Part shown: piece after piece, positions 24,893-34,920 of the stretch
How positions within the stretch are numbered: position 1 is the first letter of the stretch
How the letters are laid out: each line of letters starts with the position of its first letter
From: Fen-1245 sp963835535
GTDB taxonomy: Bacteria > Gemmatimonadota > Gemmatimonadetes > Gemmatimonadales > JACORV01
Assembly: GCA_963835535.1 (NCBI GenBank)
Contig: CAWIFL010000013.1
Coordinates: 12,779-76,778 of the forward strand
Reading direction: 5' to 3'
DNA: 64,000 nucleotides
The notes under the pieces: model-generated
The model's input: only the letters and a program-made list of their open reading frames with translations
Database searches by the model: none
Told to the model about the DNA's origin: nothing
Program-made: the position numbers and the translations under genes

Positions 24893-25630
24893 TCAGGGCC
24901 GCACGGTCTCGAGCCACGTCCGCGCGATCACGCCGTGGCCGGCCACCGTCGGATGCACGCCGTCCGCCGCCCAGTACGCCGGCGGCGCCTCGCGCGAGAG
25001 CCGCTCGAAGAGGCCGTGGAGCGGCACGAAGGTCGCGCCCGCGCGTTCCGCCACGCGTGCGGCGACCGCGCGGCGCAGATCGAACTCCGGGAACCAGGCC
25101 TCCGTCACCGCACCGGTCCGGAGCACGAACGGCTCCAGCACCACGAGCCGCACACCCGGCAGCGCCTGCCTGGTGCGGTCGAGGAGCGCGCCGTAGCCCG
25201 ACTCGTACTGCTCCACCGTTCCCGTGTAGCTCCCGTTCAGCTTGTGCCAGATGTCGTTCACGCCGATGAGGATGCTGAGGATGTCCGGCCTGAGGTCGAG
25301 CGCATCGGTCTGCCAGCGCGCGTCGAGGTCCGGCACGGTGTTGCCGCTCACGCCCCGATTGAAGATCTGGAGATTCGCTGCCGGGTCGCGCAGCAGCTCG
25401 GACGCAATCAGCAGCGGATAGCCGGTGCCGAGGGCGGCGGCCCGGTTCGGCTCGGCTACCGTGCGGTCGCGCCCGCAGTCGGTGATCGAGTCACCCTGGA
25501 ACAGGATCACCGAGCCCGCGGCCGGGCCGTGCGCCAGCGGCGCAAGCTGCGGCCAGAATGCCAGGCCCATCGCGCCCCCCGTGGTCACCACGAATTCGCG
25601 CCGCGACACGTCGCCCGCGTGGTGCGCCAT
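24893..25630 (-). CDS. Tat-exported SGNH/GDSL hydrolase
   Basis: Predicted esterase or acetylhydrolase, 245 residues. A Tat signal SRREFVVTTGGAMGLAF opens the protein. Block I nucleophile Ser is in VILFQGDSITDCGRDR, block II Gly in FNRGVSGNTVPDLDARW, block III Asn in SILIGVNDIWHKLNGSY, and block V Asp/His in WAADGVHPTVAGHGVIARTW, so the catalytic set is complete. ATG 25630 gives the compact Tat leader; the frame extends 12 codons upstream. The substrate is probably an acylated sugar or cell-wall ester, by analogy with exported SGNH enzymes. Confidence 0.88.
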   Translation of the reverse strand: MAHHAGDVSRREFVVTTGGAMGLAFWPQLAPLAHGPAAGSVILFQGDSITDCGRDRTVAEPNRAAALGTGYPLLIASELLRDPAANLQIFNRGVSGNTVPDLDARWQTDALDLRPDILSILIGVNDIWHKLNGSYTGTVEQYESGYGALLDRTRQALPGVRLVVLEPFVLRTGAVTEAWFPEFDLRRAVAARVAERAGATFVPLHGLFERLSREAPPAYWAADGVHPTVAGHGVIARTWLETVRP

Positions 25631-25838
25631 CGCTACTCCTCCCGGTACCGGTCCGTACAAGACCACATCATGACGTGCCGGCCCGCAAGGGGGCGTCCCG
25701 GAGAATCCCGAGTCCGGCGCTTGGCGCCGCGCGGTGGTCGCCGGAACCGGCGGGGATCGTGCGAACGGCGCGAAGAATGGCCGCGGCGACCGGGCAGCTT
25801 CCTCCGGCGCCCCCGCGCAGCGATATTCCCTGCCGCCC

Positions 25839-25929
25839 GGAGAGGTGGCCGAGAGGCTGAAGGCGGCGGTTTGCTAAACCGTTTAACGGGCTAATACCTG
25901 TTACGAGGGTTCGAATCCCTCCCTCTCCG
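25839..25929 (+). tRNA. tRNA-Ser (anticodon GCT)
   Basis: 91 bases, class II. Acceptor GGAGAGG / CCTCTCC with discriminator G. Anticodon stem GCGGT / ACCGT with loop TTGCTAA, hence GCT reading AGC and AGU. Long variable arm, T-arm GAGGG-TTCGAAT-CCCTC. CCA is not encoded. The gltX stump begins four bases after its end. Confidence 0.95.
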
Positions 25930-25932
25930 CTT

Positions 25933-26002
25933 GTGATCCGCGTCCGCTTCGCTCCATCCCCTACCGGCACCCTGAAGGCCGGCGGGGCCCCGAGGAAGGC
26001 CA

Positions 26003-26010
<8 letters not shown>
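25933..26010 (+). pseudogene. Duplicated 5' stump of gltX
   Basis: GTG-to-TGA frame of 25 codons whose first 18 residues read VIRVRFAPSPTGTLKAGG, almost the same as the real GltX N-terminus (VIRVRFAPSPTGSLHVGG) 1.8 kb downstream; DNA identity over the first 40 bases is high, with differences mostly at third positions. After codon 18 the homology stops and the frame ends 5 bases inside the glnS start. It contains the first half of a class I synthetase signature but cannot be functional. It marks the point where glnS entered, or serves now as an upstream coupled ORF. Confidence 0.8.
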
Positions 26011-27714
<1,704 letters not shown>

Positions 27715-27718
<4 letters not shown>

Positions 27719-29010
27719 TCCGCGTCCGTTTCGCCCCGTCCCCCACCGGCAGCCTGCACGTCGGGGGCGCGCGCACCGCGCTCTTCAACTGGCTGTTCGT
27801 CCAGCACGCCCGGATGCACGGCCCCCCCTCCGACCGCGACGCTGTGTTCGTCCTCCGCGTCGAGGACACCGACAAGCAGCGCTCCACGGACGAGTTCACG
27901 AAGGTCATCCTCGACGGGATGACGTGGCTCGGCCTGACGTGGGACGAGGGCCCGCTCTTCCAGGGCGCCGCTCTCGCACGCCACCAGGCCGACGCGCATC
28001 GGCTGCTCGACGAAGGGAAGGCGTACCTCGACGACGGGGCGATCCGCTTTCGGGTGAGCCACGAGGAAGTGGCGTGGGAGGACGCGGTCCACGGGCCGAT
28101 CACCTTCCACGGGAAGGACCTCGAGGACTTCGTCATCCTCCGCGCCGACGGGACGCCCGTGTACAACTTCGCGGTGGTCTCCGACGACATCGCGATGCGG
28201 ATCACACACGTCTTCCGCGGCGACGACCACATCTCGAACACGCCGAAGCAGATCCTGCTCTACCGCGCCTTCGCTTTGCCGGTGCCCGTCTTCGGCCACG
28301 TGCCGATGATCCTCGGCACCGACGGCAAGAAGCTCAGCAAGCGCCACGGCGCCACCGCCGTGGCCGACTATCAGCACCTGGGGATCCTGCCGCATGCGAT
28401 GGCGAACTTCCTCGCGCTCCTCGGCTGGAGTCCCGGCGGCGACCGCGAGCTCTATTTCGACGTCGCGGAGCTGATCGAAGCGTTCACGTTCGAGGGGGTG
28501 CTGAAGAAGGCGGCGGTCTTCGATCCGAAGAAGCTGGAGTGGATGAACGGCGAGCACTTGAGGCACCTCGGTCCCGCGCGGCTGGTGCCCCAGGTATTCG
28601 AGCCCTCCGACGCGGTGGACCAGCAGCGGGCGGAGGCGATCGTGGCTGCCGTCCTGCCGCGGAGCTGGACCGTGCTCGACGTCCGTCGTCAGGCCCGGCT
28701 GCGCGCGGGGCTCGACCCGGTGGTCTTCGACGAGAAGGCCACGGAAGCAGTCGCCAAGGACCCGGCGGCCTACCGGGCGGCGCTGACCGACGCGGTCCAG
28801 GCGCTGGAGGGCGTGTCGGACTGGACACCGGCCCTGCTCGAGGCCGCGCTGCGCCAGCTGGCCGTGGCGAAGGGCCTCAAGCTCGGCGCGGTGATGCAGC
28901 CGGTGCGCATCGCGCTCACCGGGGGGCTTGTTTCGGAGCCGGTCAACGAGCTGGTGGCCGTGATCGGGAAGGACGACGTGCTGAAGCGGCTGCGCGCCGC
29001 GGCCGGCTAG
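27715..29010 (+). CDS. gltX: Glutamyl-tRNA synthetase
   Basis: Charges tRNA-Glu. 431 residues, somewhat shorter than the usual 460-500. Class I motif in FAPSPTGSLHVGGARTALFN, VLRVEDTDKQRST, RADGTPVYNFAVVSDDIAMR, HVFRGDDHISNTPKQILLY, KMSKS motif GKKLSKRHGATAVADY. The C-terminal helical domains end in LTGGLVSEPVNELVAVIGKD. With glnS present it need not act as a non-discriminating enzyme, though discrimination cannot be read here. GTG start coupled to glnS. It ends convergently with the next gene, the two stops sharing CTAG. Confidence 0.95.
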
Positions 29011-29465
29011 GCGAGGTCGGTCCTCGTCGGAACGCGCGGCAGCGTCTTCCAGGCCGCGCGGAGGAAGGCCTCGCAGTGTCCCTCCTTGAGGAACACCTCG
29101 ACGGCTTGCGCAGTGGTGTACCGGTCCATCCCCCAGAGACTCGCCCGCTTCTCCTCGCCGTCCCACCTGCCCTGGACGAATACGCGGTCGTCGCGCCGGA
29201 CGAGCATCGGCAGCTCCTCGACCAGGCTGGCGGCGAGGGCGTTGACGCCGGGACCGCCCACGGCGACGGCCGAGCAGAGGTGGAAGATCCGGTTTTGCGC
29301 GAACCAGGCGTCGGAGACGACGACGGCGCCGCGGAAGGTCTTCCCTTCCCCGCGCCGGTCGATCTCGGCCTTGAGCCGGTAGGCGAGCGGCCGGTCGTTC
29401 ATCTCGGCCGGGATCTCGGTCCCGGTGACGATCAGGATCGTGTCGTCCGTGTCGATCAGCTTCAC
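29007..29465 (-). CDS. Hypothetical cytoplasmic protein
   Basis: 152 residues, GTG start overlapping the upstream stop. Sequence features: DDTILIVTGTEIPAEMNDRP looks like a Rossmann-type beta-loop-alpha start, FRGAVVVSDAWFAQNRIF and SAVAVGGPGVNALAASLVEE suggest a second strand with a glycine-rich loop, and the C-terminus (MDRYTTAQAVEVFLKEGHCE) is helical. I do not recognise a named family. It is the last gene of the dapL-headed minus-strand operon. Confidence 0.7.
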   Translation of the reverse strand: MKLIDTDDTILIVTGTEIPAEMNDRPLAYRLKAEIDRRGEGKTFRGAVVVSDAWFAQNRIFHLCSAVAVGGPGVNALAASLVEELPMLVRRDDRVFVQGRWDGEEKRASLWGMDRYTTAQAVEVFLKEGHCEAFLRAAWKTLPRVPTRTDLA

Positions 29466-30328
29466 GGCTGGGCCGGCTGCTGCGGCTGCGGCTGCTGCTC
29501 CTGCCGCTCCTTGTCCTTCCGGGCCCTGAGGTCGCGGACCGCCTGGCGGAACGCGTCTTCCGACTCGGAGCGCGCCGCGGCGCGGAGGATGTCGGCGCGC
29601 ATCCCCATCAGGGCGTTGTTGGCCCGCGCCTGATCGATGTTCCCCTGCGGCATGGAGAGGAACGCCAGAAGCGGGGTCGGGATGGTGAAGCTTCCGAGGT
29701 GCAGCCCCTGGGCGTCGAGTCCGTACGTCTTGCCGCCGGATTTGAAGGTCCACGGGCGCGAGGTGTAGGGATCGGCGTAGGGGTCCCGCACCGGGTGCTT
29801 CTCCACTGAATCGGCCATCACCCGCATCCGCATCGCCACCGCCGAATCGAGGCGGATCGGACGATTCGAGAAGGTCAGGTCGATCAGCGGCCGCACCCAC
29901 GCGGCCCCGTTGCCGAGCGCGGGCTGGAGCGCGGCCACGCCGCGGCCGGCGTAGTCACGCCCCGAGCGCGCGCCGCGGGCCGCGGTGCTCGTCGTGTCGC
30001 TGCCGCCGCCTCCGGCGTGGAACGTCAGCAGCGTGGTGTCCAGCGGCTCCACGGTGACGGGACCCGGGCCGACCGGCACGCCGGCCGCGCGCGCGCGCCG
30101 TCGCGGCGCCGCCGAGGGCCCGGGGAGACTGAAGACCACCTTCTGGTTCCCCGCCGGCGGCGCCGGCGCAAGCAGGAAGATGGTCGCCTGATCGCCGGCG
30201 AAGCGATGCTCCAGGCTCGACTCCACCACGGCCGTCAGCACCACGAAGTGGACCGCCACCGAAGGGACGAGCCACCACCGCGGGGAGGCGCGGCCGCTCG
30301 GGAGGACGAAGCTCCTACGCTCTGGCAA
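29462..30328 (-). CDS. Membrane-anchored hypothetical protein, TonB-like architecture
   Basis: 288 residues starting with TTG. One N-terminal membrane helix (WWLVPSVAVHFVVLTAVVES), then a long Pro/Ala/Gly-rich periplasmic region and a C-terminal segment (RPWTFKSGGKTYGLDAQGLH, TIPTPLLAFLSMPQGNIDQA) ending in a charged Gln/Pro-rich tail. The layout resembles TonB-type energy transducers, but no TonB C-terminal domain is recognisable, so this is only a topological comparison. It overlaps dapL by 14 bases and the next gene by GTGA. Confidence 0.65.
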   Translation of the reverse strand: MPERRSFVLPSGRASPRWWLVPSVAVHFVVLTAVVESSLEHRFAGDQATIFLLAPAPPAGNQKVVFSLPGPSAAPRRRARAAGVPVGPGPVTVEPLDTTLLTFHAGGGGSDTTSTAARGARSGRDYAGRGVAALQPALGNGAAWVRPLIDLTFSNRPIRLDSAVAMRMRVMADSVEKHPVRDPYADPYTSRPWTFKSGGKTYGLDAQGLHLGSFTIPTPLLAFLSMPQGNIDQARANNALMGMRADILRAAARSESEDAFRQAVRDLRARKDKERQEQQPQPQQPAQP

Positions 30329-31484
30329 GCACGCGCCCCAGGCGCTCCGCGCCTTCCGCGAGCCGCTCCACGCCGACCGTCAGCGCGATGCGGAAGAACC
30401 CCTCCCCCGACGGGCCGAACGCGCTCCCCGGCAGGGTGATCACGCCTTCCTCATCCATGGCCTGCTTCGTGAACTCCGCCGATTTCATCCCGTCGGGGAG
30501 CGGCACCCAGAGGTAGAGCGTCGCCTTGGGCGGCGCGACTTCGAAGCCCGCCGCGGCGAGGGCCTTCAGGGTGACGTCGCGGCGCGACTCGTACAGGCGC
30601 ACCGTGTCCTTCGCCATCTCCTCGGCGCGGTCCAAGACGGCGGCGCCGGCCGCCTGGATCGCGAGGAACGGCCCGGTGTCGTGGTACGACTTGACGGTGG
30701 TCAGCGCCTTGATCAGCTCGCGGTTGCCCACGACCCATCCGAGCCGCCACCCGGTCATCGAGAAGGTCTTCGAGCAGGAGTGGAACTCCAGCGCGACGTC
30801 CCGCGCGCCCTCGATCTCGAAGATGCTCGGCGCCTTGTAGCCGTCGAAGGTGACCTCGACGTAGGGGTTGTCGTACGCGAGCGCGATCGCGTACTCGCGG
30901 CACACCGCCACGGTGCGCTCGAGATAGTCGCGCGGCGCGACGGCGGCCGTGGGGTTGTTCGGGTAGTTGAGGTAGACCAGGCGCGTCCGGCGCAGCACGT
31001 CGCGCGGCAGCTCGCCCAGCTCGACCAGGAAGTTCTTCTCCGCGAGGAGCGGCGCGATGCGCGGCTCGGCGCCCGAGGCGATCGCGCCCCCGATGTAGCA
31101 CTGGTACCCCGGCTCCGGCACGAGGCAGACGTCGCCCGGCTCGCAGGTCGCGAGCGCCAGGTGCGCCAGCCCCTCCTTGGACCCCAGCAGCGGGAGCACC
31201 TCCGCCATCGGATCGAGGACCGTGCCGAACCGCCGCTTGTGGTAGCGCACGACGGCCTCGCGGAACGCGGGCAGGCCGAGCTGGAAGCCGTACCGGCTCA
31301 TCGCCGGGTCCTTGAGCGCCTCCGTCAGGGCCCGCACCGCGACCGCGGGCGGCGGCACGTCCGCGTCCCCCGCCCCGAGGTCGATGACGTCCACGCCCGC
31401 CGCCAGCAGCTCCCGCTTGCGACGCGGGATCTCGGCGAGGGGGTAGCCGGGGAACTTGCCTATGCGCTGGGACAGTCGGGCCAC
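30315..31484 (-). CDS. dapL: LL-diaminopimelate aminotransferase
   Basis: PLP aminotransferase converting tetrahydrodipicolinate to LL-diaminopimelate for lysine and peptidoglycan, bypassing three acyl-pathway steps. 389 residues from GTG 31484, matching the DapL length; an upstream extension of 33 codons is not conserved. N-terminus RLSQRIGKFPGYPLAEIPRR, then IDLGAGDADVPPPA, LLGSKEGLAHLALA, YLNYPNNPTAAVAPRDYLER, and PLP lysine in SCSKTFSMTGWRLGWVVGN. A broader class-I aminotransferase role is the only alternative. Confidence 0.85.
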   Translation of the reverse strand: MARLSQRIGKFPGYPLAEIPRRKRELLAAGVDVIDLGAGDADVPPPAVAVRALTEALKDPAMSRYGFQLGLPAFREAVVRYHKRRFGTVLDPMAEVLPLLGSKEGLAHLALATCEPGDVCLVPEPGYQCYIGGAIASGAEPRIAPLLAEKNFLVELGELPRDVLRRTRLVYLNYPNNPTAAVAPRDYLERTVAVCREYAIALAYDNPYVEVTFDGYKAPSIFEIEGARDVALEFHSCSKTFSMTGWRLGWVVGNRELIKALTTVKSYHDTGPFLAIQAAGAAVLDRAEEMAKDTVRLYESRRDVTLKALAAAGFEVAPPKATLYLWVPLPDGMKSAEFTKQAMDEEGVITLPGSAFGPSGEGFFRIALTVGVERLAEGAERLGRVLARA

Positions 31485-31621
31485 CGGTCGGCTCCGGAGA
31501 GGCGGGTGCACGAGACCGCGGGATCCACCAGGATTACGTCCGGCGGCGCGCTCGTGCTGCACGCCGCACTCATACCCCACCACGGATGAAAAGTACGTCC
31601 GGCGCGGCGATCAAGCACCAC

Positions 31622-32242
31622 CTAGCGCGCCCGGACGGGATTTCTGAGCACGCCGACGCCCGGGACCTCGACTTCGACCACGTCGCCGTCCACGAGGGGC
31701 CCGATCCCGGCGGGCGTGCCGGTCGCCACCAGATCCCCCGGCTCCAGCGTCATGACCCGCGAGATGAACGCGAGCAGCGCCGGGATGCCGAACACCATGT
31801 CCGCGGCGCGTCCCCGCTGGCGCTCCACCCCATTCACCCGGCAGACGACTTCAAGGGCCGAGAAGTTAAAGGACGCGTCCACCGGCTGGAGCCTCGGCCC
31901 CATCGGGCAGAACGTGTCGAACCCCTTGGCCCGGGTCCACTGCCCGTCGGACTTCTGGAGATCGCGCGCCGTCACGTCGTTGACGCAGGTGAGCCCCAAG
32001 ACCGCGGCACGCGCCGCCGCCTCGTCGCCCCGGCAGAGCCGCGTCCCGATGATCACGCCGATCTCGCCCTCGTGCTCGACCCGCCGCGACATGTCGGGCA
32101 GGAGGATCGGCTCGCCGTCGAAGACGACGGACGAGGGAGGCTTGAGGAACAGGAGGGGCTCCTTCGGCACCTCGTTCCCCAGCTCCTTCGCGTGCTCGAC
32201 GTAGTTGCGACCGACACAGACGATCTTGCCGGGTCTCCGCAT
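31622..32242 (-). CDS. Fumarylacetoacetate hydrolase family protein
   Basis: 206 residues. Members hydrolyse or decarboxylate acylpyruvates or 2-keto-diacids. KIVCVGRNYVEHAKELGNEV and FLKPPSSVVFDGEPILLPDM begin the fold; the metal-binding Glu residues are in EHEGEIGVIIG, the Asp in CVNDVTARDLQKSDG; QWTRAKGFDTFCPMGPRL and ATGTPAGIGPL are family hallmarks. ATG 32242 is chosen; the open frame runs further into the upstream GTGAGAGG repeat island but with no homology. Oxaloacetate or acylpyruvate hydrolase cannot be told apart. Confidence 0.9.
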   Translation of the reverse strand: MRRPGKIVCVGRNYVEHAKELGNEVPKEPLLFLKPPSSVVFDGEPILLPDMSRRVEHEGEIGVIIGTRLCRGDEAAARAAVLGLTCVNDVTARDLQKSDGQWTRAKGFDTFCPMGPRLQPVDASFNFSALEVVCRVNGVERQRGRAADMVFGIPALLAFISRVMTLEPGDLVATGTPAGIGPLVDGDVVEVEVPGVGVLRNPVRAR

Positions 32243-32416
32243 CGGACGGCTCCTCAGGTGGAGGCGTGAGAGGTGAGACGTGAGAGGAACAAGTGAGAGG
32301 GTAAGATGCGTGAGAGGTGAGAAGGAGAGGCGTGAGAGGTCCCCTCTCACGCCCTTGCCCTCTCACGTCTCACGCCGTTCGCCCTCTCACTTCTCACCTG
32401 TCCCCCTCACTTCTCA
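32243..32416. repeat. GTGAGAGG palindromic repeat island
   Basis: About 170 bases built from variants of GTGAGAGG and GTGAGA on the left half and their reverse complements (CCTCTCAC, TCTCAC) on the right half. The centre is a perfect 11-bp hairpin, GGCGTGAGAGG (32329-32339), loop TCC, CCTCTCACGCC (32343-32353). The right edge supplies the last codons and stop of the JAB-DinG gene. Too regular for an ordinary terminator and without a T-tract. Confidence 0.85.
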
Positions 32417-34920
32417 CGCCGTGAAGTTCGAAGAACTCCCTGATCTGCCTGATCAGTTCGTGCCACGGCCCCATGAACCTGCGTCGCGTCCGGCAGTCCC
32501 TCCAGGAGCGCGCCGCCGTACCGCTTCCGCAGCACCCGCGGGTCCAGCAGCACCACCACGCCGACGTCCGTCCGCGAGCGGATGAGCCGGCCGAAGCCCT
32601 GCTTGAGCTTCAGCGCGGCGAGCGGCACCAGGTACTCGTTGAACGGGTCGCCGCCGGACGCCTCGATGGCCTCGCAGCGCGCGGCGGTGAGCGGCTCGGT
32701 CGGCACGCGGAACGGCAGCTTGGCGATCACCAGGGCGCGGAGCGCGAGCCCGGGCACGTCCACGCCTTCCCAGAACGAGTCCGTGCCCAGGAGGATGGCC
32801 GAGCCGGCGTCGCGGAAGCGGCGCAGCAGCTGGTCGCGCGGCGCGTCCCCCTGCACCAGCAGCGGCCAGCGGCCGGCGACGTCGGCGCGCGCGCCGAGCG
32901 CGGCGGCCGCCTGCCGCAGGGCGCGGTGGCTCGTGAAGAGGACGAACAGCCCGCCGTCGGAGGCGTGCGCGACGTCGGCCGCGATCTCGGCGACCCGCGC
33001 GCCGTGTCCCTCCGCGTCGTCCCGCGGCTCGGGCAGGTCGTCGGGCACGACGAACAGGCACTGGTCGCGGTAGTTGAAGGGCGACGGCAGCACCTCGCGC
33101 ACCCCTTCGCGCGAGGGCGGCAGGTCGAGGCCGAGGCGCCGCGCGAGGAACTCGAAGGAGCCCCCGGTCGCCAGCGTCGCGCTGGTCAGGGTGATCGTCT
33201 CGACCCGGTCGAAGAGCATCTCCTTGAGGAGCGGCGCCAGCTCCAGCGGCACGGCGGCGAGCGCGACGTGCGCGCCGCCGCGCCGCTCGATCCACCGCAC
33301 CGTCGGGGGCAGGCCGGCCGGGGGCCGGAGCGTCGTGCGCACCGCGTCGCGCGCCGCCTCCAGACGGTTGGAGAGCCCGCGCAGCTCGCCCGCCAGCGAC
33401 TGGATCCGGTCCGCCCCTTCCTCCGACCCCAGCCGCTCCACGAGGGCCACCACGGCCTCCCGGACCAGGCCGAGCGCGTAGCCGAAGTTGTCGAGCGCGT
33501 CGCCGAGCCCGCCGCCGGCGGCCGACCAGATGGGGTCGGCGGCGAACGCGTCGCCCAGGCGGACGACGTTGTCGGCCTTGCCGGCCAGGTAGGCGTCGAG
33601 GATCCGGAAGAGCAGCTCGGCGCTGCGCCGCGCGTCCGCCAGCGCCGGGCGGAGGCGCGATTCGATCTGCTGCATGGCCGTCTCGCGCAGGGGCTCGTCC
33701 GCCTCGGCCGCGAGCGCGCCCCGCAGCGCCGGCAGGACGCCGCGGTTGCCACGCTCCAGCCGCGACAGCATCCGCTCCACGCCGCGCGACGTGGCCTGCA
33801 TGCCGAGGTGCGTGGCGGCCGTGTCCTCCAGGTGGTGCGCCTCGTCGAGCACGAGGCGGCGATACGGCGGGAGCACCGCCGCCTCCTCGAAGTTCCCCTG
33901 GGCGCGCCGCACGGCGAGATCGCTCGCCAGGAGGTGGTGGTTCACCACCACCACGTCCGCGTCGGCGGCGCGGCGCCGCGCCTCGAAGACGAAGCACCCG
34001 TCGAAGTGCGGACAGCGCAGCCGGGTGCACAGGTCCGACTCGGCCGCGACCTCGTCCCACACCTCGGAGCTGGGCGTGAACGACAGGTCCGAGAGGCTGC
34101 CGTCCGACGTGTGCGCCGCCCACGACGCAATGGCTTCCAGCTCGTCGCGGCGGTCCGGCTCGAGGAGCGTGCCGACGCCCCGCCGCGCCTGCTCCAGTCG
34201 CGTCAGGCAGACGTAGTTGCGCCACCCCTTGAGCAGCGCGTAGCGCACCGGACGGTCCTCGGTGCCGAGGGCGCGGGCCAGCAGCGGGAGGTCCTTCCCG
34301 ACCAGCTGCTCCTGCAGGTTGATGGTGTTCGTGGAGACGATGGTGCGCTCGCCGTTCACCACGGCCCACCGGATCGCCGGCACGAGGTACGCGAAGCTCT
34401 TCCCGATCCCGGTCCCGGCCTCGAGCACCGCGATCGAGCCGTCGTTGTACGCGTCGGCGATGTAGGCCGCCATGTCGCGCTGGGCCTGGCGGTCCTCGTG
34501 CGCGCCCAGCTCGCGCGCCACGGGGCCCGCGGGCGCGAGGAGCCGCGCAACGGCGACGGCATCGAGCGGCTCGGTGCCGCGCGGCTTCGGCACCTCGACG
34601 ACGACGTACAGCTCGTCGGCCCGGTTGTCCACGATCCCGAAGCCGATGCCGCCGTCGTGCAGGCGCACCGCGACGTCGAGATCGGCGTTCGAGGGCTCGA
34701 GCAGCCCGCTCGGGTGGTTGTGGAGCACCATCTGCCCGCGGGACGCGACGCCCGGCAGGGCGAGCACCGCGTCCACGGTACCGCGCGCGACGGGCTCCGC
34801 TCCCCGCACCGTGCCATCGGCGGCGACGTCGGCGACGAACGAAACCTCGCGGCCGCCGGCCTCCGCGATCGCCGCGGCGATGGCGGAGCGGGCCGCGGCG
34901 CCGAGCCGCGCGGTGCTCAC
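32407..34920 (-). CDS. JAB/MPN metalloprotease domain fused to DinG-type helicase
   Basis: 837 residues, two parts. Residues 1-110: RadC-like JAB/MPN domain with complete JAMM ligands, Glu25 (GREVSFVADV), His67 and His69, Ser77 and Asp80 in LHNHPSGLLEPSNAD. Residues 145-837: superfamily 2 XPD/DinG helicase with Walker A LEAGTGIGKSFAYLVPA (about 167-183), DEAH box LVLDEAHHLEDTA, an iron-sulfur cysteine set (YVCLTRLEQ and DLCTRLRCPHFDGCF), and C-terminal motifs LLGTDSFWEGVDVPG and QGFGRLIRSRTD. Likely unwinds DNA with 5'-3' polarity in repair. The GTG start overlaps the upstream stop. The fused metalloprotease domain could act on DNA-bound proteins or be structural. Confidence 0.9.
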   Translation of the reverse strand: MSTARLGAAARSAIAAAIAEAGGREVSFVADVAADGTVRGAEPVARGTVDAVLALPGVASRGQMVLHNHPSGLLEPSNADLDVAVRLHDGGIGFGIVDNRADELYVVVEVPKPRGTEPLDAVAVARLLAPAGPVARELGAHEDRQAQRDMAAYIADAYNDGSIAVLEAGTGIGKSFAYLVPAIRWAVVNGERTIVSTNTINLQEQLVGKDLPLLARALGTEDRPVRYALLKGWRNYVCLTRLEQARRGVGTLLEPDRRDELEAIASWAAHTSDGSLSDLSFTPSSEVWDEVAAESDLCTRLRCPHFDGCFVFEARRRAADADVVVVNHHLLASDLAVRRAQGNFEEAAVLPPYRRLVLDEAHHLEDTAATHLGMQATSRGVERMLSRLERGNRGVLPALRGALAAEADEPLRETAMQQIESRLRPALADARRSAELLFRILDAYLAGKADNVVRLGDAFAADPIWSAAGGGLGDALDNFGYALGLVREAVVALVERLGSEEGADRIQSLAGELRGLSNRLEAARDAVRTTLRPPAGLPPTVRWIERRGGAHVALAAVPLELAPLLKEMLFDRVETITLTSATLATGGSFEFLARRLGLDLPPSREGVREVLPSPFNYRDQCLFVVPDDLPEPRDDAEGHGARVAEIAADVAHASDGGLFVLFTSHRALRQAAAALGARADVAGRWPLLVQGDAPRDQLLRRFRDAGSAILLGTDSFWEGVDVPGLALRALVIAKLPFRVPTEPLTAARCEAIEASGGDPFNEYLVPLAALKLKQGFGRLIRSRTDVGVVVLLDPRVLRKRYGGALLEGLPDATQVHGAVARTDQADQGVLRTSRREK

